A stretch of DNA of 64,000 nt from Phyllobacterium myrsinacearum. GTDB taxonomy: Bacteria; Pseudomonadota; Alphaproteobacteria; Rhizobiales; Rhizobiaceae. The stretch lies in contig NZ_PVBT01000006.1 in NCBI RefSeq assembly GCF_002980555.1, positions 124,001-188,000 on the forward strand, in the 5' to 3' direction. Of the stretch, positions 44,881 to 53,634 are shown piece by piece. Every line of letters starts with the position of its first letter. The first letter of the stretch is position 1. A program made the position numbers and the translations under genes. The notes under the pieces were generated by a model. That model was not told the origin of the DNA. It was given only the letters and a program-made list of their open reading frames with translations, and searched no databases.

Positions 44881-45391
44881 GGCAATCTCCTTTTTTAAAC
44901 TCTTTTACACGGAGCGGGCACTTGGTCGGGGGGATAAACCAAAACTTGCGTCCGCTGAACGAGAGGAACATTCGCTTCTCATTGTGGCGGCACTCGCGCC
45001 AGACTGTGAAAAGAAACTGTCGAGAAAATGGCAGAAATGCGATGTGTTCATTATGCAACATCTCGATTTTACGAACGATTTCAATCAGATAAAAATAGTA
45101 CGACAAAATAGATTTTACGAAATATTTGAGAAAATTTTATCGAAAAGTCAGAAAATCACCCCCTTCAATATAGTATACTTAACCGATACTTAAACTTTGC
45201 ATTATGCTTGGGTTTTTCAGCTGATTTCTGCCGCTATACCCACCGTCATCAGACGAAAATGCCATGAATGAAATGAACAACTGGAATTTCTCATTTGTCA
45301 GTGCAGACGCCGCAAACCCTCGCGCTTTGCCGATATCCTCCCTATATTCGGGCCTATATTCAGGCGTGAATCGCGAGACTGGGAGAGCCGT
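44881..45391. promoter_or_regulatory. AT-rich divergent region of omp25 and SDR gene
   Basis: This 511-base gap is AT-rich around 45060-45200 and should contain the strong omp25 promoter and that of the SDR/uvrC genes. It holds a CtrA-type box at 45179 and a repeated phrase (tatattcgggcc / tatattcaggcg) at about 45350. No gene is supported. Confidence 0.5.
45179..45193. promoter_or_regulatory. CtrA-type box
   Basis: An exact TTAA-N7-TTAA (45179-45182 and 45190-45193), the consensus of the alphaproteobacterial cell-cycle regulator CtrA, lies 300 bases upstream of omp25 and 199 upstream of the SDR gene. Confidence 0.5.
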
Positions 45392-46156
45392 GTGCACAGA
45401 GATAAGACCGTTGCCCTTGTCACAGGCGGCGCAAGGCGTGTTGGTAAGGCGATTGTAGAGAATCTTGCCGCCAATGGTTTTGCTGTGGCTATTCATTGCA
45501 ATCATTCGCTGGAAGAAGGCCGCGCGCTGCTGGACACAGTAGAGGCAGCCGGGGGCACGGCGGCGGTGGTTCAGGCGGATCTGACCGACGCCGATGCGGT
45601 TCGCGGCCTGATCGGCAGCGCCGAGGACGCGCTCGGCCCGGTGGAAATCCTTGTCAACAATGCGTCGATCTTTCACGATGACGGGTTCGGCCATTTTGAC
45701 GACCGTGTCTGGGACAGGCATTTCGCCGTGCATGTCAAAGCCCCGGTGCTGCTGGCCGACGCGATGAAATCGGCGCTTCCCGAGGGGGAGAACGGCCTCA
45801 TCGTCAATATCATCGACCAGCGCGTGTGGAGACTCACGCCGAAATTCACCTCCTACACCCTGTCGAAGGCCGCCCTGTGGGCCGCGACCCAGACCATGGC
45901 GCAGGCGCTGGCCCCGCATATCCGGGTCAATGCCATCGGTCCCGGCCCGACCATGCAGGGGGAACGTCAGGAGAGAATCGATTTTGAACAACAAGTTGAC
46001 GGCCTGCTGTTGAAACGCGGGCCCGATCTGGCAGAATTCGGCAACACGATCCGCTATCTCTGGCAGACGCGCTCCATCACCGGGCAAATGATTGCCCTGG
46101 ATGGCGGGCAGCATCTGGCGTGGGAGACGCCGGATGTCACAGGAATGGCAGAATGA
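45392..46156 (+). CDS. SDR oxidoreductase, pteridine-reductase-like (FolM/PTR1)
   Basis: A 254-residue short-chain dehydrogenase. [11 protein letters not shown] (11-21), with an Arg that favours NADPH, NNAS (89-92), and Tyr155/Lys159 (SYTLSKAAL) are present. The usual catalytic Ser is replaced by Asp142 in NIIDQRVW, as in PTR1/FolM-type pteridine or dihydromonapterin reductases. It starts with GTG at 45392. Its stop overlaps the uvrC start, so the two form an operon; a link to tetrahydropterin metabolism is inferred. Confidence 0.82.
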   Translation: MHRDKTVALVTGGARRVGKAIVENLAANGFAVAIHCNHSLEEGRALLDTVEAAGGTAAVVQADLTDADAVRGLIGSAEDALGPVEILVNNASIFHDDGFGHFDDRVWDRHFAVHVKAPVLLADAMKSALPEGENGLIVNIIDQRVWRLTPKFTSYTLSKAALWAATQTMAQALAPHIRVNAIGPGPTMQGERQERIDFEQQVDGLLLKRGPDLAEFGNTIRYLWQTRSITGQMIALDGGQHLAWETPDVTGMAE

Positions 46157-48261
46157 CCAACGCACGCAATCATCCGGCAATCGACCCGGCCCCGCCGCTG
46201 TCCCCTGACGGGACTGCGGAGGATACCGGCGTGATCTTGGATGATGAGGGCCCGCTCGCCGCGGAAAACAGCGAGCCGATCCGCGACGTCGCGGCGCTGA
46301 TCAATGCGATCGAATGGGATTCCAGCGTCGAAAGCGACGGAACCAGCGGTGCCGATGTCATCGGCGAACTGGTAAAGCGGCTGCCCAACAAGCCGGGCGT
46401 CTACCGCATGTTCAACGGCGACGGCGACGTGCTCTATGTCGGCAAGGCCCGCAACCTGAAGAAGCGCGTTTCCAACTATGCACGCGGTCAGGGCCACAAC
46501 AACCGCATCGCCCGCATGATTCGCGAAACCATGAAAATGGAATTCGTCGTCACCCGCACCGAGACCGAGGCGCTGCTGCTGGAAGCGAATCTCATCAAGC
46601 GCTTGCGCCCGCGCTTTAATGTTCTGATGCGGGACGACAAGTCGTTTCCCTATATCCTGCTGACGGCGCCCAAACAGACCGACCGGCGGCTGGCACCCGG
46701 TATTTTCAAGCATCGCGGCGCCCGCTCGGCGAAGGGCGATTATTTCGGCCCCTTTGCCTCGGCGGGTGCTGTCGGGCGCACGATCAACGCGCTGCAGCGC
46801 GCCTTCCTGCTGCGCACCTGTACCGATTCCTTCTACGAAAACCGCACGCGGCCCTGCCTGCTCTACCAGATCAAGCGCTGCTCCGGCCCCTGCACCAGCG
46901 AGATCAGCGAAGCGGATTATGACGAGCTGGTCAGCGAGACCAAGGCGTTTCTGTCCGGCAAGAGCCAGGCGGTGAAAACCCACCTGTCCGATGCCATGCG
47001 CGAAGCCTCCGCCGAACTCGATTTCGAGCGCGCGGCGGTCTATCGCGACCGCCTGTCTGCTCTCTCCCACGTCCAGTCGCATTCGGGCATCAACCCGCAA
47101 TCGGTTGAAGAGGCCGATGTCTTTGCCATCTACCAGGACGGCGGCACCACCTGCATTCAGGTGTTCTTCTTCCGCACCGGCCAGAACTGGGGCAACCGCG
47201 CCTATTATCCCAAGGCCGATTCATCGCTGTCGAGCGCCGAGGTGCTCGGCGCCTTTCTGGCGCAGTTCTACGATGACAAGCCCTGCCCCTCGCTGATCAT
47301 GCTGTCGGAAACGGTGGAGGATCAGGAACTGCTCGGCGTCGCCCTGACGGCGAAATCCGACCGCAAGGTGACGATCACCGTGCCGCAGCGCGGCGAGAAG
47401 AAGGACCTTGTCGAACACGCGCTCAGCAATGCGCGCGAGGCGCTTGGCCGCCAGTTGGCCGAAACCTCGTCGCAGTCGCGCCTGCTCAAGGGTGTCGCCG
47501 AAACCTTCGGCCTGGAAAAAACACCGCGCCGCATCGAGGTCTACGACAACTCCCACATCATGGGTACCAATGCCATTGGCGGCATGATCGTGGCGGGCCC
47601 GGAAGGGTTTGTCAAAAACCAGTACCGCAAGTTCAATATCCGCTCGACGGAGATCACGCCGGGCGACGATTTCGGCATGATGCGCGAAGTGATCGAGCGC
47701 CGCTTCAGCCGCCTCGTCAAGGAACACGGAACACCCGAGAACAAGGACATGCCGGATACCCCGGCGGATGTGGAAATCGATGAATTCGACGAGGAGTCCG
47801 ATGCCTTCCCCGCATGGCCCGACATCATCCTGATCGACGGCGGCCAGGGCCAAATGAGCGCCGTGCGCGGCATTTTGCAGGAGATGGGCATTGCCGGCAA
47901 GGTCACGGCCATCGGCGTTGCCAAGGGCGTGGACCGTGATGCCGGGCGCGAGCGGTTCTTCATGGAAGGAAAACAGTCCTTCACCCTGCCGCCGCGCGAT
48001 CCCGTCCTGTATTTCCTGCAGCGGCTGCGCGACGAGGCGCACCGCTTCGCCATCGGCACCCACCGCGCCAAGCGCAAGAAGGAAATGGTCAAGAATCCGC
48101 TGGATGAGATCGCCGGGATCGGCCCTTCACGCAAACGTGCACTGCTTCATCAGTTTGGCACGGCTAAAGCTGTATCGCAGGCTGCTGTCGAAGATTTGAT
48201 GAAGGTGGACGGGATATCGGAAGCAATGGCCATCACCATTCGCGATCATTTTCGCTCATAG
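46153..48261 (+). CDS. uvrC: Excinuclease ABC subunit C
   Basis: UvrC, 702 residues, makes both incisions of nucleotide excision repair after UvrAB. The GIY-YIG nuclease starts at about residue 79 ([20 protein letters not shown]) with [11 protein letters not shown], followed by the UvrB-binding domain, the RNase H-like domain with [15 protein letters not shown] and [14 protein letters not shown], and C-terminal HhH motifs ([13 protein letters not shown]). About 75 extra N-terminal residues, acidic and probably disordered, precede the nuclease. The start at 46153 is inferred from the overlap with the upstream stop. Confidence 0.97.
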   Translation: MTNARNHPAIDPAPPLSPDGTAEDTGVILDDEGPLAAENSEPIRDVAALINAIEWDSSVESDGTSGADVIGELVKRLPNKPGVYRMFNGDGDVLYVGKARNLKKRVSNYARGQGHNNRIARMIRETMKMEFVVTRTETEALLLEANLIKRLRPRFNVLMRDDKSFPYILLTAPKQTDRRLAPGIFKHRGARSAKGDYFGPFASAGAVGRTINALQRAFLLRTCTDSFYENRTRPCLLYQIKRCSGPCTSEISEADYDELVSETKAFLSGKSQAVKTHLSDAMREASAELDFERAAVYRDRLSALSHVQSHSGINPQSVEEADVFAIYQDGGTTCIQVFFFRTGQNWGNRAYYPKADSSLSSAEVLGAFLAQFYDDKPCPSLIMLSETVEDQELLGVALTAKSDRKVTITVPQRGEKKDLVEHALSNAREALGRQLAETSSQSRLLKGVAETFGLEKTPRRIEVYDNSHIMGTNAIGGMIVAGPEGFVKNQYRKFNIRSTEITPGDDFGMMREVIERRFSRLVKEHGTPENKDMPDTPADVEIDEFDEESDAFPAWPDIILIDGGQGQMSAVRGILQEMGIAGKVTAIGVAKGVDRDAGRERFFMEGKQSFTLPPRDPVLYFLQRLRDEAHRFAIGTHRAKRKKEMVKNPLDEIAGIGPSRKRALLHQFGTAKAVSQAAVEDLMKVDGISEAMAITIRDHFRS

Positions 48262-48372
48262 CTTGGCTTAACTATTGAAATCGGGACACAATTGCGCCCG
48301 ACTCCCGCATGATGAGCTTGACGTTTGGCGGACAAGCCCGTTTGATCGGCACTGATTTGATTGGTTGGAAAT

Positions 48373-48957
48373 ATGCCCAAGAACAACGCCTACTCCTTGC
48401 CGAACCTGTTGACCTATGGGCGCATTCTCGCGGTGCCGCTGGTCGTGCTGTGCTTTTTCCTCGAAGGCAGCCTGCAATCCAGCGATGCGGCGCGCTGGGG
48501 CGCGCTGGTCATCTTCGCCATTGCCAGCATCACCGACTTCTTCGACGGCTATCTCGCGCGCATCTGGAAACAGACTTCGACCATCGGCCGCATGCTTGAT
48601 CCCATAGCCGACAAACTGCTGGTATCGGCCTGTCTTTTGCTGCTGGCGGCGGATGGAACCATTGCCGGCTGGACGCTGTGGGCGGCGATCATCATCCTGT
48701 GCCGCGAAATTCTCGTTTCGGGCCTGCGCGAATATCTGGCGGAACTGAAAGTCAGCGTGCCGGTGAGCCAGCTGGCGAAATGGAAGACGACCATCCAGAT
48801 GTTTGCCGTGGCTATCCTTCTGGCGGGACCTGCCGGCGACAAGATCGTGCCGCACACGACCCAGTTCGGCATCGCCCTGCTGTGGGTGGCGGCCCTCGTG
48901 ACACTCTATACCGGCTGGGACTATTTCCGCGCCGGACTGAAACATGTGGTAGATTAG
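48373..48957 (+). CDS. pgsA: CDP-diacylglycerol-glycerol-3-phosphate phosphatidyltransferase
   Basis: PgsA, 194 residues, makes phosphatidylglycerol-phosphate, the first committed step to PG and cardiolipin. The family signature is intact: DFFDGYLARIWKQTSTIGRM then LDPIADK. It opens with YSLPNLLTYGRILAVPLVVL, the usual PgsA N-terminus. It starts at 48373, with a GGAA only two bases upstream, and is followed after four bases by moaD, so pgsA-moaD-moaE-META is likely one operon, as in relatives. Confidence 0.93.
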   Translation: MPKNNAYSLPNLLTYGRILAVPLVVLCFFLEGSLQSSDAARWGALVIFAIASITDFFDGYLARIWKQTSTIGRMLDPIADKLLVSACLLLLAADGTIAGWTLWAAIIILCREILVSGLREYLAELKVSVPVSQLAKWKTTIQMFAVAILLAGPAGDKIVPHTTQFGIALLWVAALVTLYTGWDYFRAGLKHVVD

Positions 48958-48961
48958 AGCC

Positions 48962-49219
48962 ATGGCAGTGAAGCTTGTATATTTCGCGTGGGTGCGCGAA
49001 CGCATCGGCAAGGGCGAAGAGATCATCGATCTCGCGCCCTCCATCGTGACCGTCGGCGATCTTCTGAGCCACCTCAAAACCCGCGGCGAGGAATATGAGG
49101 CGGCGCTGGAATATCAGGACGTCATCCGGGTGGCCATCAACCAGGAACATGTCGATCACAAGACACCGATCGGCGGCGCGCAGGAGATTGCCCTGTTCCC
49201 GCCCATGACCGGCGGCTGA
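48962..49219 (+). CDS. moaD: Molybdopterin synthase sulfur carrier
   Basis: MoaD, 85 residues, ubiquitin-like small subunit of molybdopterin synthase. The C-terminal Gly-Gly (FPPMTGG) is the site of thiocarboxylation. It opens with VKLVYFAWVRERIGKGEEII, typical of alphaproteobacterial MoaD. It is four bases before moaE, with which it forms the MPT synthase needed for the molybdenum cofactor used, for example, by the oxidoreductase at 36869. Confidence 0.95.
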   Translation: MAVKLVYFAWVRERIGKGEEIIDLAPSIVTVGDLLSHLKTRGEEYEAALEYQDVIRVAINQEHVDHKTPIGGAQEIALFPPMTGG

Positions 49220-49223
49220 TGCT

Positions 49224-49700
49224 ATGACCGGCACGATCCGACCGCGCGTCGCCATCCAGAGCGGCGATTTCGATACGGCCGCCGAAATTGCCCGCCTGAC
49301 ATCGGGACGCCATGACATCGGCGCCGTCGTCACCTTCAGCGGGCTGTGCCGGGATGAAGCCGGAACGCTCCAGGCACTGGAAATCGAGCACTACCCCGAA
49401 ATGGCCGCCCGCGAGATCACCCGCATTGCCGGTGAAGCGCTCGGCCGCTGGCCGCTGACGGGCCTGACGGTCATCCACCGCTTCGGCATGATCCGGCCCG
49501 GCGAGAACATCGTGCTTGTCGTGGCCGCTTCCGCCCATCGCCGCGCCGCCTTCGATGCCGCCGCCTTCCTGATGGACTATCTGAAGAATGCCGCGCCCTT
49601 CTGGAAGAAGGAACACCTTGCCAGCGGTGCACAAAGCAACTGGGTCGAGGCCAAATCGACCGATGCGGCTGCGCTCAAGCGCTGGAACGAGGTGAAGTAA
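49224..49700 (+). CDS. moaE: Molybdopterin synthase catalytic subunit
   Basis: MoaE, 158 residues, large subunit of molybdopterin synthase, which adds two sulfurs from MoaD thiocarboxylate to precursor Z. Recognised stretches are GAVVTFSGLCRDE, LEIEHYPEMAAREI, and the catalytic lysine loop APFWKKEHLASG. It lies four bases after moaD and its stop overlaps the next gene's ATG by one base. Confidence 0.95.
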   Translation: MTGTIRPRVAIQSGDFDTAAEIARLTSGRHDIGAVVTFSGLCRDEAGTLQALEIEHYPEMAAREITRIAGEALGRWPLTGLTVIHRFGMIRPGENIVLVVAASAHRRAAFDAAAFLMDYLKNAAPFWKKEHLASGAQSNWVEAKSTDAAALKRWNEVK

Positions 49701-50131
49701 TGCGGCGGCTTGCCATTCTCTCGCTCATCGTCGGTTTCGCCGGCGTGATCGCGCTGTTCGGCCTGTCGTTCAAGGCGCGCAGCGAAAGCCGTGCGCCTGA
49801 CCTCACCGGTGCGTCCTGGCTGGCGGAAGACATCAATGGCGGCGGCGTCATCGATTTCGCCCAGACAACCCTGATGATCGGCCATGACGGCGCGGTGAGC
49901 GGCTCCGGCGGCTGCAACCGCTTCATGAGCAAGGCTGTGGTCAAAGGCCGCAAACTCACCTTCAAGCCGGCGGCAGCAACGCGCAAGCTCTGCCCGCCTG
50001 CCCTGATGGATCAGGAACACAAGTTCTTTGCCATCTTGGAGCGCACCCGTGCCTTCCGGCTGGTGGATGGCAAGCTGACGCTGCGCGATGCATCGGGCAA
50101 AACCATTGCCCGGCTGGCGCGGCAGGACTGA
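49700..50131 (+). CDS. META/HslJ-like exported protein
   Basis: A 143-residue protein with an N-terminal membrane segment (LAILSLIVGFAGVIALFGLSF) and a META domain (ASWLAEDINGGGVIDFAQT, GSGGCNRFMSKAVVKGRKL, AATRKLCPP). Such domains occur in HslJ-type heat-shock and motility-related proteins and are envelope-located; role unknown. It is last in the pgsA-moaDE unit and is followed by a bidirectional terminator. Confidence 0.8.
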   Translation: MRRLAILSLIVGFAGVIALFGLSFKARSESRAPDLTGASWLAEDINGGGVIDFAQTTLMIGHDGAVSGSGGCNRFMSKAVVKGRKLTFKPAAATRKLCPPALMDQEHKFFAILERTRAFRLVDGKLTLRDASGKTIARLARQD

Positions 50132-50152
50132 ATTGACAGCCCTTTTAAAACA

Positions 50153-50179
50153 AAAAAGCCGGGAAAATCCCGGCTTTTT
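50153..50179. terminator. Bidirectional terminator between META gene and ndk
   Basis: GCCGGGA (50158-50164) pairs with TCCCGGC (50168-50174) around AAA, with A-runs before and T-runs after on both strands. Confidence 0.9.
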
Positions 50180-50197
50180 CTGTTTCAGCTGAACCAA

Positions 50198-50620
50198 TCA
50201 GCCGACGATTTCCGTTCCGGAGAACCAGTAAGCGATTTCTTCTGCGGCTGTCTCAGGCGCATCGGAACCGTGAACCGAATTTTCGCCGATCGACAGGGCG
50301 AATGTCTTGCGGATGGTGCCTTCGTCGGCATTGGCCGGGTTGGTGGCGCCCATGACTTCGCGGTTGCGGGCAATGGCGTTTTCGCCTTCCAGAACCTGAA
50401 CGATGGTCGGTGCGGAGGACATGAATTCAACGAGTTCGCCGAAGAAAGGACGTTCCTTGTGAACGGCATAGAAGCCTTCGGCTTCGCGGCGGCTCATCCA
50501 GACGCGCTTGGAAGCAACGACACGAAGACCAGCCTCTTCCAGCTTCTGTGTGATGGCGCCGGTCAGGTTGCGGCGCGTCGCGTCGGGCTTGATCATCGAG
50601 AAAGTGCGTTCAATCGCCAT
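50198..50620 (-). CDS. ndk: Nucleoside diphosphate kinase
   Basis: NDK, 140 residues, transfers the gamma phosphate of ATP to NDPs via a phospho-histidine. The active-site His117 is in [13 protein letters not shown], and [18 protein letters not shown] is the family start. Length equals the usual 140. It lies alone, with a bidirectional terminator after its stop. Confidence 0.97.
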   Translation of the reverse strand: MAIERTFSMIKPDATRRNLTGAITQKLEEAGLRVVASKRVWMSRREAEGFYAVHKERPFFGELVEFMSSAPTIVQVLEGENAIARNREVMGATNPANADEGTIRKTFALSIGENSVHGSDAPETAAEEIAYWFSGTEIVG

Positions 50621-50720
50621 GGAATAAAACCTTGTCGTTAGGGGAATTGGATGGCGGCTCTATAGCGTCAGGCAGCCCCTTTGCCAAGGGGCCGCCCGTC
50701 AGAAACCCTGCATCTTGCCT

Positions 50721-51413
50721 TTAGGCCGCAGCACTGATCTCGCGGGCGATACCGCCATGCAGATCGAGGCAGCGCTCGAACCAGTCATGCACCGGATCGT
50801 TCTCGTCCACGAGCTTGAACGGCGTCAGCACCCGCACCCACTGGAACGCCCCGAACACGATGTAATCGCTGAACAGCGGGCCCTTGCCGCCGATGAACGG
50901 CTGCGACAGCAGCATCTTGCGCAGCGGTTCGAGGCTTTTGGTGAAGGCGTCGTGCCTGGCGTCGCGTTCGGCAGCCACCGCCTCCAGCGGGCGGCCGAAG
51001 ATTTTTTCCCGGCTCTCGCGAAAATAGGCCTGGTTCGGCGCATCGAGAATATCGTGCACCGGCATGAGAATGACCACATTGATATAGGGATGCAGCGTCA
51101 TCTGCGACCAGCCCTCGACGAAGCGGGCCATGGCCCGGCCGCCCTCGCCCTTGAACAGCGACGGCCGGTCCGGATAGGTGTCTTCCAGATAGAGGGCGAT
51201 CTCGAAGGAATCCGCCACGCGCGTCTCGCCATCGCGGATAACAGGCACCTTCGGCGAAAATGCGCCTTCAAGCGCCGGGATATCCTTGAACGACACGCGA
51301 TTGCGGTTGAACGGCAGGCCCTTGTGGGCCAGCGACATCACGGTTTTCCAGCAGTGCGGGCTGAATGGCCGGTTCAGATCCGTACCGACGAGTTCGTGCA
51401 GAATGATTCCCAT
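50721..51413 (-). CDS. Glutathione S-transferase family protein
   Basis: A 230-residue GST-like protein. The N-terminal domain opens MGIILHELVGTDLNRPFSPH and has the glutathione-site block RVADSFEIALYLEDTYPDRP. The second domain is all-helical with EPLRKMLLSQPFIGGKGPLFSDYIV. A continuation of the open frame to 52394 is antisense to the ABC-F gene and not coding. The start at 51413 has GAGGCGGC about five bases upstream. Divergent from the ABC-F gene. Confidence 0.85.
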   Translation of the reverse strand: MGIILHELVGTDLNRPFSPHCWKTVMSLAHKGLPFNRNRVSFKDIPALEGAFSPKVPVIRDGETRVADSFEIALYLEDTYPDRPSLFKGEGGRAMARFVEGWSQMTLHPYINVVILMPVHDILDAPNQAYFRESREKIFGRPLEAVAAERDARHDAFTKSLEPLRKMLLSQPFIGGKGPLFSDYIVFGAFQWVRVLTPFKLVDENDPVHDWFERCLDLHGGIAREISAAA

Positions 51414-51629
51414 GGAAAGCCGCCTCTGTTTGGATATTGTGGCAGCAAGACTGACGCATTTCGGCAGAAAGTCAATTTGGCGCAACAGCATTTCCGCATG
51501 AGCGCCGCTCGTTATGAACGTGCCCAATCGGACACAGATATCGCCTAACCTCACTTTCCCGCGCAATCGGGCGATATCTGCGGCACGCACGGCTTGCGAA
51601 AAGCACATTTCCCGTGCAAAAGCGCGGCC

Positions 51630-53528
51630 ATGCTTATTCTCAACGACATATCCGTGCGTATGGCCGGACGCCTGCTGATCGATCACGCCAACCTCAACCT
51701 GCCGTCGGGCACGAAGGCGGGACTGGTCGGGCGCAATGGCGCGGGCAAATCCACCCTGTTCAAGGTGATCACCGGCGAGATGCCGGCGGAAACCGGCGAT
51801 TTCTTCCTGCCCAAGAACATCCGTATCGGTCAGGTGGCGCAGGAAGCGCCGGGAACCGAAGATTCCCTGCTCGAGATCGTGCTGGCCGCCGACCAGGAGC
51901 GCACCGCCCTGCTGGCCGAGGCGGAGACAGCCACGGATCCGCACCGCATCGCTGAAATCCATATCCGCCTGGTCGATATCGACGCGCATTCGGCCGAAGC
52001 GCGCGCCGGGGCGATCCTTTCCGGCCTCGGCTTCGATTCCGAAGCGCAGAAGCGCCCGGCCTCGTCCTTCTCCGGCGGCTGGCGCATGCGCGTGGCGCTG
52101 GCGGCCGTGCTCTTCGCCGAGCCGGACCTGTTGCTGCTGGATGAGCCGACCAACTATCTCGATCTGGAAGGCACGCTGTGGCTGGAGGACTATGTCCGCC
52201 GCTATCCGCACACGGTCATCCTGATCAGCCACGACCGCGACCTTCTCAACTCGGCCGTCAATTCGATCATCCATCTGGATCAGACCAAGCTGACGCTGTG
52301 GCAGGGCAATTACGACCAGTTCGAGCGCCTGCGCAGCGAAGCGCTGGAGCTGCAGCAGAAGCAGCGCACCAAGCAGGAAGCGCACCGCAAGCACATGGAA
52401 GCCTTCGTCGAGCGTTTTCGCGCCAAGGCGTCCAAGGCCAAGCAGGCACAGTCACGCCTGAAGGCCCTGCAGAAGCTGAAGCCGATTTCGTCGGTGATCG
52501 AAGACCATGTGGCGCCGTTCCATTTTCCCGAGCCGGAAAAGGTGGTGGCATCGCCGATCATCGCCATTGAAAACGGCGAAGTCGGCTATACGCCCGGCAA
52601 GCCGGTGCTCAAGCATCTCAACCTGCGCATCGACGCGGACGACCGTATCGCGCTGCTGGGCTCGAACGGCAACGGCAAGTCGACGCTGGCCAAGCTGATC
52701 AGCGGACGCCTGCCGCTGCAGAGCGGCCGCATGACGGTGGCGCCGAACCTGAAGATTTCGTTCTTTGCCCAGCACCAGCTCGACGATCTGGTGCCGGAGG
52801 ACAATGCCATCGAGCATGTGCGCAAGCTGATGCCCGATGCGCCGGAATCCAAGGTGCGCGCCCGCGTTTCGCAGATGGGCCTGGCCACGGTGAAGATGAA
52901 CACGGCGGCGAAAGACCTTTCCGGCGGTGAAAAGGCACGGCTTCTGATGGGGCTTTCCACTTTTCAGGGTCCGAACCTGCTCATCCTGGACGAGCCGACC
53001 AACCATCTGGATATCGACAGCCGCGAAGCGCTGATGCATGCGCTCAATGATTTCGACGGCGCGGTGATCCTGATCGCCCACGACAGGCACCTGATCGAAG
53101 CCACCATGGACCGGCTCTGGCTGGTGCGTGACGGCGCGGTTGCGCCCTATGACGGCGATCTCGACGCCTACCGTTCTCTGGTTCTGGCCGATGCCAAGGC
53201 CGAGCGCTCCGGCAACAGCAAGATCACCGCCGATGACGGGCAGAAATTGACCAAGGCCGAGCAGCGCAAGCTGTCGGCGCAGAAGCGCGAAGCGCTGAAG
53301 CCCTTGCAGAAAAAAATCCAGGAAGCCGATGCCATGGTGCAGCGCTTCCAGAAGAAGATCGAGACCCTGCAGGACCAGCTGGCCGACCCGGTCATCTACA
53401 GCCGCGAGCCGGCCAGGGCGACGCAGATCGGCAAGGAAATCGGTTACGCCAAATCCTCGCTCGCCCGGGCGGAAGAGGAATGGCTGACGCTGTCGACCGA
53501 ATATGAAGAGGCAATGGCTGATCTGTAG
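51630..53528 (+). CDS. ABC-F family ATPase (Uup/YheS-like)
   Basis: A 632-residue soluble protein with two ABC domains. The first Walker A is GRNGAGKST (34-42), its signature SSFSGGWRMR, and Walker B LLLLDEPTNYLDL. The second Walker A is GSNGNGKST (about 350), with DLSGGEKAR and LLILDEPTNHLD. The linker between them (ELQQKQRTKQEAHRKHME) is the ABC-F translation-factor type, and a coiled C-terminal extension (KIQEADAMVQRFQKKIETLQ) is present. ABC-F proteins act on the ribosome E site; some give antibiotic resistance. Start at 51630. Confidence 0.93.
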   Translation: MLILNDISVRMAGRLLIDHANLNLPSGTKAGLVGRNGAGKSTLFKVITGEMPAETGDFFLPKNIRIGQVAQEAPGTEDSLLEIVLAADQERTALLAEAETATDPHRIAEIHIRLVDIDAHSAEARAGAILSGLGFDSEAQKRPASSFSGGWRMRVALAAVLFAEPDLLLLDEPTNYLDLEGTLWLEDYVRRYPHTVILISHDRDLLNSAVNSIIHLDQTKLTLWQGNYDQFERLRSEALELQQKQRTKQEAHRKHMEAFVERFRAKASKAKQAQSRLKALQKLKPISSVIEDHVAPFHFPEPEKVVASPIIAIENGEVGYTPGKPVLKHLNLRIDADDRIALLGSNGNGKSTLAKLISGRLPLQSGRMTVAPNLKISFFAQHQLDDLVPEDNAIEHVRKLMPDAPESKVRARVSQMGLATVKMNTAAKDLSGGEKARLLMGLSTFQGPNLLILDEPTNHLDIDSREALMHALNDFDGAVILIAHDRHLIEATMDRLWLVRDGAVAPYDGDLDAYRSLVLADAKAERSGNSKITADDGQKLTKAEQRKLSAQKREALKPLQKKIQEADAMVQRFQKKIETLQDQLADPVIYSREPARATQIGKEIGYAKSSLARAEEEWLTLSTEYEEAMADL

Positions 53529-53602
53529 AAATCGCAAGAGAGGGGATTTGCAGGTCGAAATCCTCCCCTCTCCTGGATTTTCCGGATCGTCCGGAACGTC
53601 GC

Positions 53603-53627
53603 CCGCCCCTCGTCAGGGCGGCTTTTT
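53603..53627 (+). terminator. Terminator after the ABC-F gene
   Basis: A six-base stem (53603-53608 with 53616-53621), seven-base loop and CTTTTT follow the ABC-F stop. A longer imperfect hairpin lies before it at about 53540-53575. Confidence 0.65.
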
Positions 53628-53634
53628 CATGCGG

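Noticed and set aside
45340-45370. Repeated tatattc phrase upstream of the SDR gene as a mobile-element trace
   Set aside because: It is a short imperfect direct repeat, too small to support anything beyond chance or a regulator half-site.
51414-52394. N-terminal extension of the GST frame to 52394
   Set aside because: The extra 327 codons are antisense to the ABC-F ATPase, and a normal GST start with a ribosome site lies at 51413.
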